NCBI RefSeq assembly: GCF_963678635.1
Contig: NC_087070.1
Coordinates: 1,666,512-1,730,511, forward strand
Source: Symsagittifera roscoffensis
Taxonomy: Eukaryota; Xenacoelomorpha; Acoela; Convolutidae
Direction of reading: 5' to 3'
Length of the DNA stretch: 64,000 bases
Part shown: piece after piece, positions 31,151 through 41,651 of the stretch
Layout: each line of letters starts with the position of its first letter
Position numbering within the stretch: the stretch's first letter is position 1
The notes under the pieces: model-generated
Database searches by the model: none
Seen by the model: the letters and a program-made list of their open reading frames with translations, nothing else
What the model was told of the DNA's origin: nothing
Position numbers and translations under genes: made by a program

Positions 31151-31740
31151 AAGAAAAAAATTAGATATTGATAAGACTTTGAACAATAATTAGGCTCAAC
31201 TTTAACTCTGACAGTCATTCAGGAGCGGTAACTTCCACAACATTAAGAAGTAACTTCAGATTACGTATTTTATGTTCTCTTTTCGGAATGTTGTCTCTTG
31301 TTGATACATCAGATCTCAGTTTGAGGAGTTTTGGAATTGTGATCTGCTCTGAGTGAGACAACGATTTCGAAATATAAACAGGAGAACAATAAATTTTCAG
31401 CTTTTAAGACTTGGATAGAAGCTTCTTGCAATCGAACTGCGAGTAGAACTCAACAAGAAAAGTTCTGGGTTGGGACGCATCGGAGTTTTTCTTACCAAGA
31501 CGTCTGATTGACTTCACACGTACGTGGTTTTCTTCCCCAAGATGTGACAAAATAGAATTCAAATTGAAAATATCAGACTCTGTTTGTGAGTTGAATTCGC
31601 CTTTGTTTTCAGAAATACCATCAAACTTCAACTCATGAGTCCAATGTTTACCAGCTTGAGCAGATACAGGTATAACAAGTACAACAGGCGTGACACTAAC
31701 AGCTGCTCAACTCGGATCAGAAACAGGTACAGAATCGGCC
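31151..31740 (-). pseudogene. LINE-2 ORF1 C-terminal domain (right arm)
   Basis: It has MADSVPVSDPS near 31,743, then KFDGISENKGEFNSQTESDI, HVRVKSIRRLGKKNSDASQP, RTFLVEFYSQFDCKKLLSKS and a stop at 31,404. Beyond this stop the frame continues coding-like to about 31,230 (TIPKLLKLRSDVSTRDNIPK). It is consistent with the nucleic-acid-binding second half of a CR1-type ORF1. Confidence 0.65.
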
Positions 31741-31758
31741 ATACTTTCTATGACAACT

Positions 31759-32030
31759 CTATATGAGAGCATTCTTTATGACTTCTGGAATAGTAGAAGA
31801 TGAAAGAACAATAGACTTCTTTTGTGAACAAATATTGCATTTGAACAGGAGCAACTTAATTTTTACTATTTGTGGTAGAAGGTTCACTGAGATTCTCGAG
31901 CAGTTGTAGTGATACCAGAGGTCGCGTAGGTCACACTGAATCCATTGGTTAGCGCCCATCTTGTTGCACTTCCCGCACAAGTCACCAGGAACATCGGAGA
32001 CAGAGTGAACATCTCGATTTCGTCTTGAAA
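31759..32030 (-). pseudogene. LINE-2 ORF1 PHD finger (right arm, finger intact)
   Basis: The frame reads SRRNRDVHSVSDVPGDLCGK, then the C4HC3 series CGKCNKMGANQWIQCDLRDL, WYHYNCSRI and LLFKCNICSQKKS, a complete PHD-type zinc finger. The start codon ATG of the left arm is ATT here. It ends at a TAG near 31,770 just before the second half of ORF1. In the left arm the finger is destroyed by a frameshift. Confidence 0.8.
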
Positions 32031-32080
32031 TTGCGAGATATGAAACTATTTAATAAGTTTATCACAACAATTTATTTTCT

Positions 32081-32305
32081 GTGGATACGTACTTCCGGGT
32101 GAATGTTACACCAACAGCCACAAGGACGATGCAGCGACTAGCCGAAAAACTAAGTGAAAAAAGAGAAAAAAGCTATCCAGAATCTATAAACTACTTAAGA
32201 ACGAGGAGCTCTATACTTTGTATAATGGGGTGCAGATCGCTGCGCAAAGTTCAATTTATCGATAAATCCATTAGCGCTTTTGTAGAGGAAGGACGGCTAA
32301 GATAA
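32081..32305 (+). pseudogene. C-terminal fragment of unrecognised element protein (right arm)
   Basis: Counterpart of 15,663-15,860: VTPTATRTMQRLAEKLSEKR, then INYLRT and RSSILCIMGCRSLRKVQ, ending SAFVEEGRLR. About 24 bp inside the RTKFSFALRR part are lost. It marks the edge of the LINE-2 block. Confidence 0.4.
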
Positions 32306-32311
32306 ATTAAC

Positions 32312-32364
32312 ATTACGACGATGCATTTAATGCTGATTTATGACTTCATTGCTGATATGTATGC
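32312..32364. repeat. Empty LINE-1 target site in the right arm
   Basis: A single inverted copy of the 53-bp sequence that flanks LINE-1 on both sides in the left arm. Both outer flanks match the left arm (GTTAATTTATCTTA on one side, ATTTTATTAATGCTGG on the other). This is the arrangement expected of a pre-insertion site. Confidence 0.8.
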
Positions 32365-35094
32365 ATTTTATTAATGCTGGTATGGTCCTATCCAGCTTGT
32401 GCACTTACCGTAACCAAACGGAAGGGTCCCTTTTGTAATTCAAATTTTTTTTTCATTAAAAGAAGTATTCTTTCTTCTAATTTTTAAGCTAACTCTTTGA
32501 AACTTAACAAGTTACATTTTGTGTTTGTGTTTTATTAGCTTAGTTCTGAGACATTCTTTCAACTATCTGTAGGCTTTTTCTTTATTTTGGCAAATCAATT
32601 AGCCCTAATTAATTTTCTAGTCAGTTTATGCTAATTCATTGGAAAAATAGTTTTGTTTTCTCAAGGTCCAAAGCTTTTGTGACGCAATTGACGCGAAGCT
32701 GCTCGGCTTAACTTTTTTCTGAAATTGATTAATAGCTGACGAATGTTTAATTCATGACAATGACTTAATGTCGTGTTCGGCGACTCTGAAGTACTTGTCT
32801 GTTCACTACCTTACAAAATGGAGTATATATTAATTAATATATTTACTTGATTCAGGCAAAATTAAAAAACACTGGAATTGATTTGAAGTTCAGCGACCAA
32901 GTTATATTTTTCCCTCGTCAGATTAAACCAACTTATTACAAAGCGACATGTTAATGTATATGCCATAACCAAACGATAACAGTGTTGTGCTAATCGCTCT
33001 ACCCGTGGAAAAAGAAAGCGAGAAGTTTATTTTGCTTATACAAATGATCGATATGATGAAACGACCGGTGAAGTTCTGAGTGCTTGCGAAATAATAAAAG
33101 GTGCGTAATTCCCATTTTCCTTAAATGCACTGAAAAGTTATTAGTTGGGTTTCTGGTTTCTATTCAAGGAAGCATTGGCATTTACAAGTTCTTTTTAATC
33201 AGAAATAATTTATTTTTTGTAACAGTAAAGCTCAATATAAAATGGCACGTACGGCCCAGGAGCTGAAAACTCATATATTTCGTAGACGTAAGTTACCCCA
33301 TAAAAACTCATAAAATATTTAAGATTGTGTACACTAGCTTAATTATCTAATAAAAGCTATAATTTTAAACGTAATCCTAGATCAATTGAGCAATCCCCCA
33401 TTCTTGCGGTGGGAGCTCAATAGGTACTTGAGAAACACTTGAAAAAAGTTTGAATGTTATGAAATAATGAGCCAGATTCTTCAAAGAAAGTAGAACACCA
33501 AAAAATTCAGAATACCAAAACTCGAAAAGCACTTTCAGAGGGGAAAAAGTTTCTATAACTGATGCATTCAAAGCCGAATTTTTTCTGTCTTCTATAGAAA
33601 ATCGGGTTTTTCATTTTCAAAGACTGATCTCGACACTCACATAAAAAACTTCATGAGGTCGATTCCCTGCGTGCTTAGAGCACACCAGCCATCTGGTTGC
33701 CTTTGTTAATGTCTTTCATAGCGTTTTTCCTTGGGGTGATAGCTTAATTGGTCATTACAGGGGGCCAAGAGGTTGCTCAAATGATCTTATTTTAAACAAA
33801 GCGTTTTGTCCCGAAATGTACTTCAGGGTTGCCGCGCAGTACAATTTAACTGTCGCCGTGACAGCCCTGACTATTTTGAAGCTCAGGCCCTGACATTTAG
33901 TCAAAACTGCAAAAAAAAACTGTCAAAGAAGTTCAATTACCAGAAATAACATAACTTAAAGTAATACCAAATTAACTTCTTACGTGGTTGTTTTCAGTTT
34001 TTCAAGTTCTTACATGGCACTCAAAATTACAGGTTAACGCTCAATAAACAATTGAATTTAGACTTTGAAATAAAAACGAAAAGGCGAGCAACGCTTTCAC
34101 GCTCCAGCCCTGAGACAACTTTGCTAGCCCTGATACGGCTCTGACCAGTTTGTTTTTGTTCGCTCTGACATGGACCTGACCGCGCGGCAACCCTGTACTT
34201 TGTCATGAAAATAATTTCTGTTTATTTCGAGGACACTTTAATGCTTTAGTTCAAAAATTATCTTTTATCGACTGGTTTTTCAATATTCCGAATTAGTTAA
34301 CTAGTTTGTGCCAATTTTTGTTGGACGTTGCTCGAACAAAATTAGTTCCCAACAGGTAATTCTGCACAGGCAGCGACTGTGCATTTGATTGAACAGTGGT
34401 CTCATAAATCCCAAAAAATACATATTTCTACTAACTGCGTGCAGAATTATCAGAAAGCGTCTTTCTGTTTCAGACTTTTTTAAACAAGCGTATTTTGCAA
34501 TGGTTTTGGCATAAATTCATTGTAATAACTTGTACTCTTTTCAGTTTTTATCTTTTTTTAGTTTCTGTCGAGATTTTGGACCTCTCAATTTGGCTCAATT
34601 GTACAGATATTGCTGCAGACTGAACAAAAAGCTGAAGGTAATCTATAGTTTTTGTTAAATTTTGTTCCAATTATGAGCTTTCTCGAAATTTCAATTTTTT
34701 TTCTTACCCGTGTCTGCATCAATGGGTAGGAGCTTCAATTAGTTTTGCAGTATGCAAAGTTTCTCTTAATACACCGTTATTTTTTTTTAGCTAGCTCGTC
34801 AAAAGTTAAATTAAGGAGTTTCAAATTATGTTTTGTAAAAAGCCCGACACAGTAGCTCTTGTAAAAGACGCTCATCTAAGTTCTCATTTCGCAAAACGGT
34901 AACTTTTTAATCAAAACGTTCCAAATTGATGCTTGTTTTAGCGAAGTTTATTTATTAGATTGAATGGCCTGATCCCAATTGAATAATTGTCTAGTGAAAT
35001 GTACGTTGATTAAATTGTTTTGGTTTGATTGCTGCGAGTTTGAAGCAGGTGCTTCTATGGCCTGTCGAGATACAAGCTTAAGCCAAGTTTCAAT
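32365..35094. other. Non-coding outer part of right arm
   Basis: Inverted counterpart of 1-5,098. I find no conserved gene. ORFs at 33,084 and 33,377 are not open in the left arm. Confidence 0.6.
33610..33795. repeat. Right-arm-specific insertion of about 185 bp
   Basis: The left arm reads straight through at about 3,850 (CGGGACAAAAACCCG). In the right arm about 185 bp separates the two halves, with TTTT on both sides. It contains GGTCGATTCCC, which resembles a pol III B box, but I find no convincing A box, so a SINE is only a possibility. Confidence 0.55.
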
Positions 35095-36133
35095 ATCCCG
35101 GAGAAAATTGCGAAAGAATCGAGTGCTACTAGTAGCACCCATCAAGAGCAACACACTTTTAAAGAAATTGATAGCTTAAGGCTTTGAGAGTGAACTAGTG
35201 TCATCTAACAATTGCGATTTTTGTTCCGACTACGAGTTGTGGCGGAACTTTGTTTCAAGGTGTCTCAACTTAATGTCAGAAGGCGCCTAGTTGGATAGTT
35301 TTGTGAAGCAATTTTAGAGGTGATTCAATTGATTTTTAGAAAATTTCATTTGTTTCTCGCGAGAAAAACCGGTCTGAAAATTTTGCTTTTGTCAAATTTA
35401 GAGCGAGTTGAACAAGTAAGCCAAGAAATGTTGATTCGAAAAGCTGATAATTCAGCTGCAGTTAAAGAAATAAAATTCAGCTAAGAAATAGCAAACATTT
35501 TGAAATTATTTTGAACTCTGAGACTTTATTTCAGGTCTGTTTTTGGTGGAAAAGTTTTTAATTATTTTTACAACCCTGAACAACGGTCCGACTAATCTAA
35601 AATTGCTATCAATTACCTGAATTGAATTCAATCGTTTCGATTTTGTTCGTCCGATTTTGATTTTATCTGTCTGATTTTGCAAACTTCACGAAACGCTGAG
35701 CAGATTATTTTTTGGAAAGTTTCACCATCATTTCTGATAAGACTGAGAAAACGTCTGAAACGTCTGAGAAAACGCACCGACGGAATTTCAAAAGCATTTT
35801 CTATGATTTATTTGGAATGATTACCAATGACATTCGGATTCCCCACCAAACTTTTAATATTTTAAATTTCAAAGTTATTTTACGTTTTTTTACGGCGAAA
35901 TGCGTGATGTTATTATTACTACCCTCTTCCCCCACTTTTCAGTTTTAATTTTCAGAAACTACGTCAACGTTGTGATAAGTCAACGAAGCGAGAGAGAGAG
36001 AGAGAATTATCAAAATAACGGCTGTGAACATATTTTTTCTTTTTAATTTATATAGTAACGCCACATCTTTTGCCATAAAAAATTGTAAAACAACTATAAA
36101 AAAGACAAATTAATTAGATTGGGGGGCTCGGCT
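35095..36133. other. Flank of right arm, old MITE remnants
   Basis: No gene seen. 35,865-35,915 (TTTTTACGGCGAAATGCGTGATGTT) resembles the inverse of the interior of the MITE at 38,109-38,322. It includes an eight-fold GA run near 35,990. 36,134-36,220 begins GGCTCTTTTCCAGTTTCCC and looks like one end of the same MITE family without its partner. Confidence 0.5.
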
Positions 36134-36239
36134 CTTTTCCAGTTTCCCACCCCCTCGTAAAATTGCAAAATTAAGCTGTTCAAGAATTGTTCACCTGGCT
36201 TTTTGCATGTTCACGATTTTAGTGCCAGTCTTACTCAAA

Positions 36240-37110
36240 TTGAGAAACAATCGATTTTAATCGTTTAATAATCGATTATAATCTCTCTTTTTAAAATCAA
36301 ATTATATAAAATTAAATCCATTATAATCTAGTATAATTGATTATTTATTCGTCCACTTTTCGAAACAATTAAAATCAATTTTAATTGATTATAATCCATT
36401 ATTTTCATTCAAATTTCATATTCAATGGTTTTGCACAAAAATCTATTATAATCGATTATAATTGTTTATAATCTCTTTTGTTTGTCCATTTTGTTTTCGA
36501 ATTTGCATCTAAATTGCTTATATTTTATACTTTTTGTAGACGTTGGTTCCTATGAAAAATGAGAAAAATGTTTTCAAAGTTTTCCAAGCAATTCAAAATT
36601 ATAAAGTTGTTTTTCATTTCTTCCACATTAGAGTTGTTTTGTGATGCATATTTTAAGCTTTTTAACCACCAAAACATGAGCAAATTGATTTAGTTTCATG
36701 ATTGATTCCGAAGATCTATTTTCCACCTACCGCGGGAATCTTTCCACTAATATGAAAGGATCTCTTTGAAACTTTTGTTTCGAGGTAAAACTATGTTTAA
36801 ATGAACCAAAGTGTTCAAGAGATCTCTCTTTTAGAGGTTTTCTTATTGACACAAAAAAATAACCCATAAGTTATAATTCGAATATAGTTTTGAATTGACA
36901 AAATTTTGGCAAAATAAGATATTATCGATTATAATTGAATCTAACGGTTTTTTCTAAGAACTATAATCAATTATAATCGATTATAAGAGATTATAATCTC
37001 TTGGAAAATATCACAATTATAATCAATTACAAATCCTTTAAACACCTAATTTTGGTAATTATGGTCAATTATAATTGTCAAAAATTATCAAAATAATCCG
37101 TTATAATTGA
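36240..37110. repeat. Cluster of palindromic ATTATAATCGATTATAAT-like motifs
   Basis: Many near-copies of TATAATCGATTATAAT and TATAATTGATTATA are scattered over about 870 bp, for example near 36,273, 36,340, 36,380, 36,452, 36,925, 36,967, 37,017 and 37,098. They are not in regular tandem. The cores TAATCGATTA and TAATTGATTA match paired homeodomain half sites (TAAT..ATTA). Function unknown. Confidence 0.6.
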
Positions 37111-37646
37111 TTATTTACGCCTTAACTTGGATGCGGGTACTATGGTATTTTAAATTTCAGAAACAATTAAAGGGGAGCCCCCCCACCCCGACTTCACATA
37201 AACATCAATTTTATGGTGTAACGACCCAGGTTGACCAAAAATGCTTATCATACAATTCTCATAAATGAGAAATTTATTTTCATGCAATTCCTTACAATTC
37301 CACGCGTACAGAAAATATTGTATTTACAAGGTTGGAAGATCTTGCATTTACAATGCATAGAAAACGACCTGAATTATCTTCGAGCTGTTTTTCACAAATG
37401 ATATAACAAAAAAAAGTTTTAATTTTTGGCAAAAATTTTTAGTGATGATTATTTCAAATTTTTGAATTTTCAAATTATCAGACATTGATCAAGGCATACA
37501 TAAGCACGCCATACAAAAGAAATAGAAATTTTCAGCTTTTTTGAAAAAAAATTGTAAGTGAAAAGAAAAAAAGCCAATTTTATTGTATCCAGGACTACGT
37601 TATGCACTCTAAAATTTTTGTTTTTCCATCAAATGTATGAAAATTG

Positions 37647-37859
37647 GGCTCTTTTTCCTTTCCCCCCCCCCACCTCACACCAACATGACTTTTGTGGTCT
37701 AACGAGTGGTTTTACAAGGTTAATTATGACGACCAAATATATTTCTCATGGCCTAATTAGTCTGCATGTCAATTTTTATGACACTCGGACAAGTTGAACA
37801 GTAGTTTAAATTATAAAAATTTGCAGGTGGGGGGGGGGGGGAGAGAAGGAAAAAGAGCC
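37647..37859. mobile_element. MITE, family 3 (GGCTCTTTTTCC ends)
   Basis: 213 bp bounded by GGCTCTTTTTCC and its inverse GGAAAAAGAGCC. It is flanked by the 8-bp duplication GAAAATTG at 37,639-37,646 and 37,860-37,867. Inside each end is a long C or G run. No coding capacity. A related 3' half lies at about 37,977-38,069, and a related 5' end at about 37,172. Confidence 0.85.
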
Positions 37860-38100
37860 GAAAATTGTATGACAAGCATTTTCTCCATACACTTGTTGTA
37901 TGGAATTGCATGATGAACATTTTCGGTGTATGGAGGTCAACCCGGGGAGGGGTTTACCAGGTAAAACATGAAGCTGCCAATTTTCGTAACATTCGGATAA
38001 TGTGAACTAAATTTCACAGGTAAAAATTTGCAGTGGGGGGGGGGGGGGGTGGTTGAAAAAAAAAGAGCCGATCGTGTTTACTAAAAAAACCGATATCATC
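37860..38100. repeat. Dispersed repeat segment also found near 60,060
   Basis: AAAATTGTATGACAAGCATTT...CATTTTCGGTGTATGGAGGTCAACCCGGGG recurs in diverged form at 60,060-60,185. The second half resembles the interior of MITE family 3. No gene. Confidence 0.5.
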
Positions 38101-38108
38101 ACGATTGC

Positions 38109-38322
38109 GGCTCTTTTCCAGTTCCCTCCTTTCAAATTCAATTCTGAAAAGTCTATTTAACGTTGTCATAAGGCAATGAAATTTATCGTGGTGAACAAAT
38201 CGACAATTCTGAACAGATTTATTCTTCATACTTTACAGCGTAACATCACGCATTTAGCCGTAATAACACGTAAAACAAACATAAAAGTCGGTATTTTTAA
38301 AGGGGGGAACTGGAAAAGAGCC
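38109..38322. mobile_element. MITE, family 1 copy a
   Basis: 214 bp with ends GGCTCTTTTCCAGTTCCC and GGGAACTGGAAAAGAGCC. Flanked by ACGATTGC at 38,101-38,108 and 38,323-38,330 (exact 8-bp duplication). Non-coding. Eight-base duplications fit hAT, P or Merlin type transposases; the superfamily is not decided. Confidence 0.9.
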
Positions 38323-38349
38323 ACGATTGCTCTTTATAGCAATTTTGAG

Positions 38350-38779
38350 GGCTCTTTTCCAGTTCCCCCTTTGATTTTTTCTGAAATCCTTTAAATTAAA
38401 ATCTATTTATAAGGACTTTTGATGTTATAAACTGCATTAAAACGTGTCAGCGTGAACAGGTGAACAAATTCTACAACAATTCTAAGATGCAAATTGATGA
38501 GTGAACAATTTATGAACAGCTTTGGGATCTACTTAACAATCCCCCCCCCCCCTATGGTACCTATTTAAGAATCTCAACCCCTATAAATAAATACAGTAAA
38601 TTAGCACTGAGCTTTCTATTGAGAATTATAATTTTGCTGCATTCTGATTGGTTCGAAAAATCGACCATTTTGACCTACCTAAGAATCTCCCCCCTTTCTT
38701 GAAAGGGGTGGAGATTGTTAAGTAGATCCCAGCTTTGTTTTGTAATTTTACAAGGGGGGTGTGAAACCGGAAAATAGCC
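38350..38779. mobile_element. MITE, family 1 copy c, split by a nested MITE
   Basis: Ends GGCTCTTTTCCAGTTCCCC and GAAACCGGAAAATAGCC. Flanks ATTTTGAG (38,342-38,349) and CTTTTGAG (38,780-38,787) differ at one base. The interior shares GTGTCAGCGTGAACAGGTGAAC and the GAACAATTTATGAACA region with copy b at 42,265. A second element interrupts it at 38,525. Confidence 0.85.
38525..38729. mobile_element. Nested MITE, family 2
   Basis: 205 bp with ends GGATCTACTTAACAATC and GATTGTTAAGTAGATCC. Flanked by CAGCTTTG at 38,517-38,524 and 38,730-38,737. Removing it with one duplication rejoins the outer MITE without loss. Its ends are unlike family 1, but the duplication is also 8 bp. Confidence 0.9.
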
Positions 38780-38879
38780 CTTTTGAGTAATCTAACGAGC
38801 TGCGATGACTAATTATTTGGCGGTTGATGATTTCTGTAATTATTTTAAAAGAGCAACAAGCAATTTTGCGGGAAATTCT

Positions 38880-38888
38880 GAATATAAA
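38880..38888 (+). promoter_or_regulatory. Possible TATA box of the cystatin-like gene
   Basis: AATATAAAT lies about 90 bp upstream of the ATG at 38,976, in otherwise unremarkable sequence. Position only; no other promoter element is evident. Confidence 0.3.
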
Positions 38889-38975
38889 TGCCAGAAATTA
38901 AAATGATAATCATTGAAATTCAAGTTACGGCGTTAAAAGCACAAATTGCCGATTCGATATATCAACCTATTCTAA

Positions 38976-39543
38976 ATGAGATCTGTTCTGGTGCTGATTT
39001 TCGCTTTTGCCGCGTGCGAAGCTTTGAGACCTCGATTCAGACAGCCTTCATCTTTGCCTCCGCCTGGAGCATTTCAGCCAGCCAATCAAAGAGCATGCGG
39101 AATGGTGCTAGCCACATTGAAGACTGAAATTGAGAAAATAGCTGAACAAGACTTCGAAAAAATGGAAATCAAGAAGTGCTTGTGGCAAACAGTCGCGGGA
39201 AGGAACTACAGAATAAGAGTTAGATGAAGTTCTATTATTACTCCGAAACAGAGATTGGTATTTTTTCACGTCTTAGAAATCGTTCCAAGTTGGTTGAAAG
39301 AAGCTGTCTTGTCGTAATACATTTGTTATTAGGCGCGAAATCTATCATTTTGAACATAATATGGCGTGTGGGGGGATAATTTCACAATTTTTCATTTTAC
39401 TCTATTACATTTGTTTTTGTTAGTACTGCTTCATAAACCTGAACAGGCAGTCGGAACATTCAAAGCTTCGCCCTGATACGAGCAGTCTTGTTAAGATTAC
39501 GTTTGAATGCGTATGGAATTGTATCGTTTTACCCATGTTCTGA
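38976..39543 (+). CDS. Small secreted cystatin-like protein, two exons (38,976-39,218; 39,424-39,543)
   Basis: Exon 1 encodes a signal peptide (MRSVLVLIFAFAACEA), a Pro-rich stretch, then ACGMVLATLKTEIEKIAEQD and LWQTVAGRNYRIR. QTVAG is the QxVxG first inhibitory loop of cystatins, which block papain-like cysteine proteases, and NY follows as usual. Unspliced reading stops after VR. A GT donor at 39,219 and an acceptor at 39,421-39,423 after a pyrimidine-rich tract (TTTGTTTTTGTTAG) keep phase. They extend the beta-strand into YCFINLNRQSEHSK and LVKITFECVWNCIVLPMF with paired Cys. Total is 120 residues, a normal cystatin length. It is the only host-type gene here. The splice is inferred, not observed. 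Confidence 0.6.
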
Positions 39544-41651
39544 AATGGGTGTATGGTTGTAGGTTGATGTCGGTGGTGGCACGATTCTGAAGGTTGGGGC
39601 TTTCGAACCTCTTCCCTACAAGAACGAGCCAAATGTCCTCACCTCTCTGAGAGAGTGCAAAAATCTGATGTAGATGCCGGCAGTGATGAACAAGAAACCT
39701 AGTCAACTAAGCTAAGAAAAGCTACTAACTATGTGGAAACAAAAATCGCTTAGCATAAGTTGTTTTTAATATAATGCAGATGAGCAGAGCGCATCAGTAC
39801 AGTCTAGGCTACCGCGCCAGCTCAAAAATTGCAAAAAAAACTCGCCGAACTGCGACGGCTGGAAATCACACCCAGGTCCGCGACTAATGTTGCGACCGAA
39901 ATGGGTAGTTGAAAAGTAGTTTCTAGTTAGCGCAATTAAAACTCCATCATCCCGCAAGAGGCTTCAGTCGTGGATCCTGATCTAAACTACATTTTATTAT
40001 TTATAATATAGATATTTTACCACTCTAAAATATTTAAAATTAACCAATCACAATCCATCTAACTAACAACCCACTTATTTGTAAGTGCTGAACTTACTTG
40101 TAATTTCAGCACCAGAGAGATTTGAATTTAACTTAGAAATTAGTTACCTCTCCTCAAGAACTTCAGCAGCCGCAATAAAACCAGTATACTCTAGATCTAT
40201 TGAGCCTAACAGAGACTAGTTAAACACCCTGAGACTAGTAGATATAAGAGTAAGATCAGGATCGCTATTAGACTAAGAAGTTGCACGAATCTATCCGTCC
40301 GAAAATGAGATAGCGTGACGAGCAGACGGTGTACCCTATCCGAAATTACTCTATGAGTTATACACATCATACATAACTCATCTGGTGCGACCATAAGTCT
40401 CGAAACAAGACCTTAAAAAACAAATTAGACCTTAAATTAGAATTAACCAAAAATAGATTAGAAAATAGGCAAAACACTTCCAAAATGTTACACGACAATA
40501 ATTTAATTGAATGGTCTCTACGACTCAATAGATCAGTAGCTATTCCGTACATTACGAGAACTACCCGGTATTAGAAAAAGACCTCGGAAAAAACACGACA
40601 TACGACTACATAGAAACTTGCCATTTAGTTTCATGGTCGTACGGCAAAAGCCAACACAAACTTTTATATTTAGAATATTATTAGCAATGAATTTAGATTT
40701 TCCTTTGCAAACATAACACCCTTGAAGGAAATCTTCAATGAATACTTCAGGCGCTAAATAAAATTATTATTGTTCAATAACGATTAATAAAAACATCTCA
40801 AATCGTTCCTTCTAACTCTGCAGTACTATATAAAACATATTTGAAAAAATAATTTATTGTAAATAAAAACAAAAATTAGTAGCATGACAATAAATTGTTA
40901 CTAAAAATAAAATCATCCTGTTGTTCCAGCTCCATCGCCTAAACATAACAGCAATCATAAATAAACTAATATCATCAATACTAAAACTTCATTAATTTTA
41001 GATATTTCACAAAAGTTTATCTTAAATCTTATTTCACTTAAACTTAATTCTATTTAATCTTAAACCAGATCATCAAGGCGATCTAAATTAATTCTCTATT
41101 TTATAATTTTAATTCTAATCATCAAGGCTTATCCTTGGATCAAAAAGAACAATTTTGTTCTCCCCACCCACTTATCAAGTGTCTAACGACCTCAAACGTC
41201 GATTCACTACCCAACCTTTTCAAAAGACCCAGGACTAACAGAAATTTAAAAATATTAACCTTTCAAATTAAAATAAACAGTGAAGAACTTCGGTTATTCA
41301 TCCTTCACTTGACCCCTCCTCTTATACGACCCTGGATAAATCTTAAACTTAGTAAGTTCAAAATAGTATCTAACGAACTACTTGCGTTCTAAATATACCT
41401 GAACCTTGTGGATCGATTTACTATTCTCCAACCCTTGAACACAATCACTACACCTAAGTAAGATTAAGTAAGCTAACACCTTAGCTTATACTAGTCACGA
41501 GAAAGTAAAGTCATTCTCCGGAATCGACACACTTTTCTCTCCAACCCTGAGCAAAAAGACCCAGGTTACGCTAACCAAAAAATCGTACGGACTAGCAGTC
41601 TAGGAATTTAAAATTACTAAAATCAATTTTGCATCCATCATCCTAAAGCTT
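39544..41651. other. Non-coding region before the gypsy element
   Basis: I find no gene. A short patch at 40,333-40,390 reads YTSYITHLVRP and a stop, matching YTSYITHLV of the third ORF at 59,239-59,268, so it may be the tail of an older copy. 40,400-41,651 may contain a 5' LTR or leader, but I find no matching 3' LTR in the window and no certain boundary. Confidence 0.45.

Larger units (their letters stand above)
25483..35094 (-). repeat. Right arm of giant inverted repeat
   Basis: This arm is the inverted counterpart of the left arm. It is shorter because it lacks the satellite block, the LINE-1 tandem and both PLE insertions, and has LINE-2 in a single copy. It has its own additions: about 185 bp at 33,610-33,795, roughly 440 bp around 28,760-29,200, and about 185 bp of coding sequence near 26,280-26,460 that the left arm has lost. 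Several ORFs are less damaged here, so it looks closer to the ancestral state. The outer end is not fixed, because its partner would lie left of base 1. Confidence 0.85.

Noticed and set aside
33610-33795. tRNA-derived SINE in the right arm
   Set aside because: GGTCGATTCCC resembles a B box, but there is no A box at the right distance and no tRNA-like fold that I can draw.
40380-40400. Primer binding site of the gypsy element (TGGTGCGACCATAAG)
   Set aside because: It starts TGG as a binding site would, but the adjacent bases are shared with the third ORF at 59,250, and no LTR end could be confirmed.
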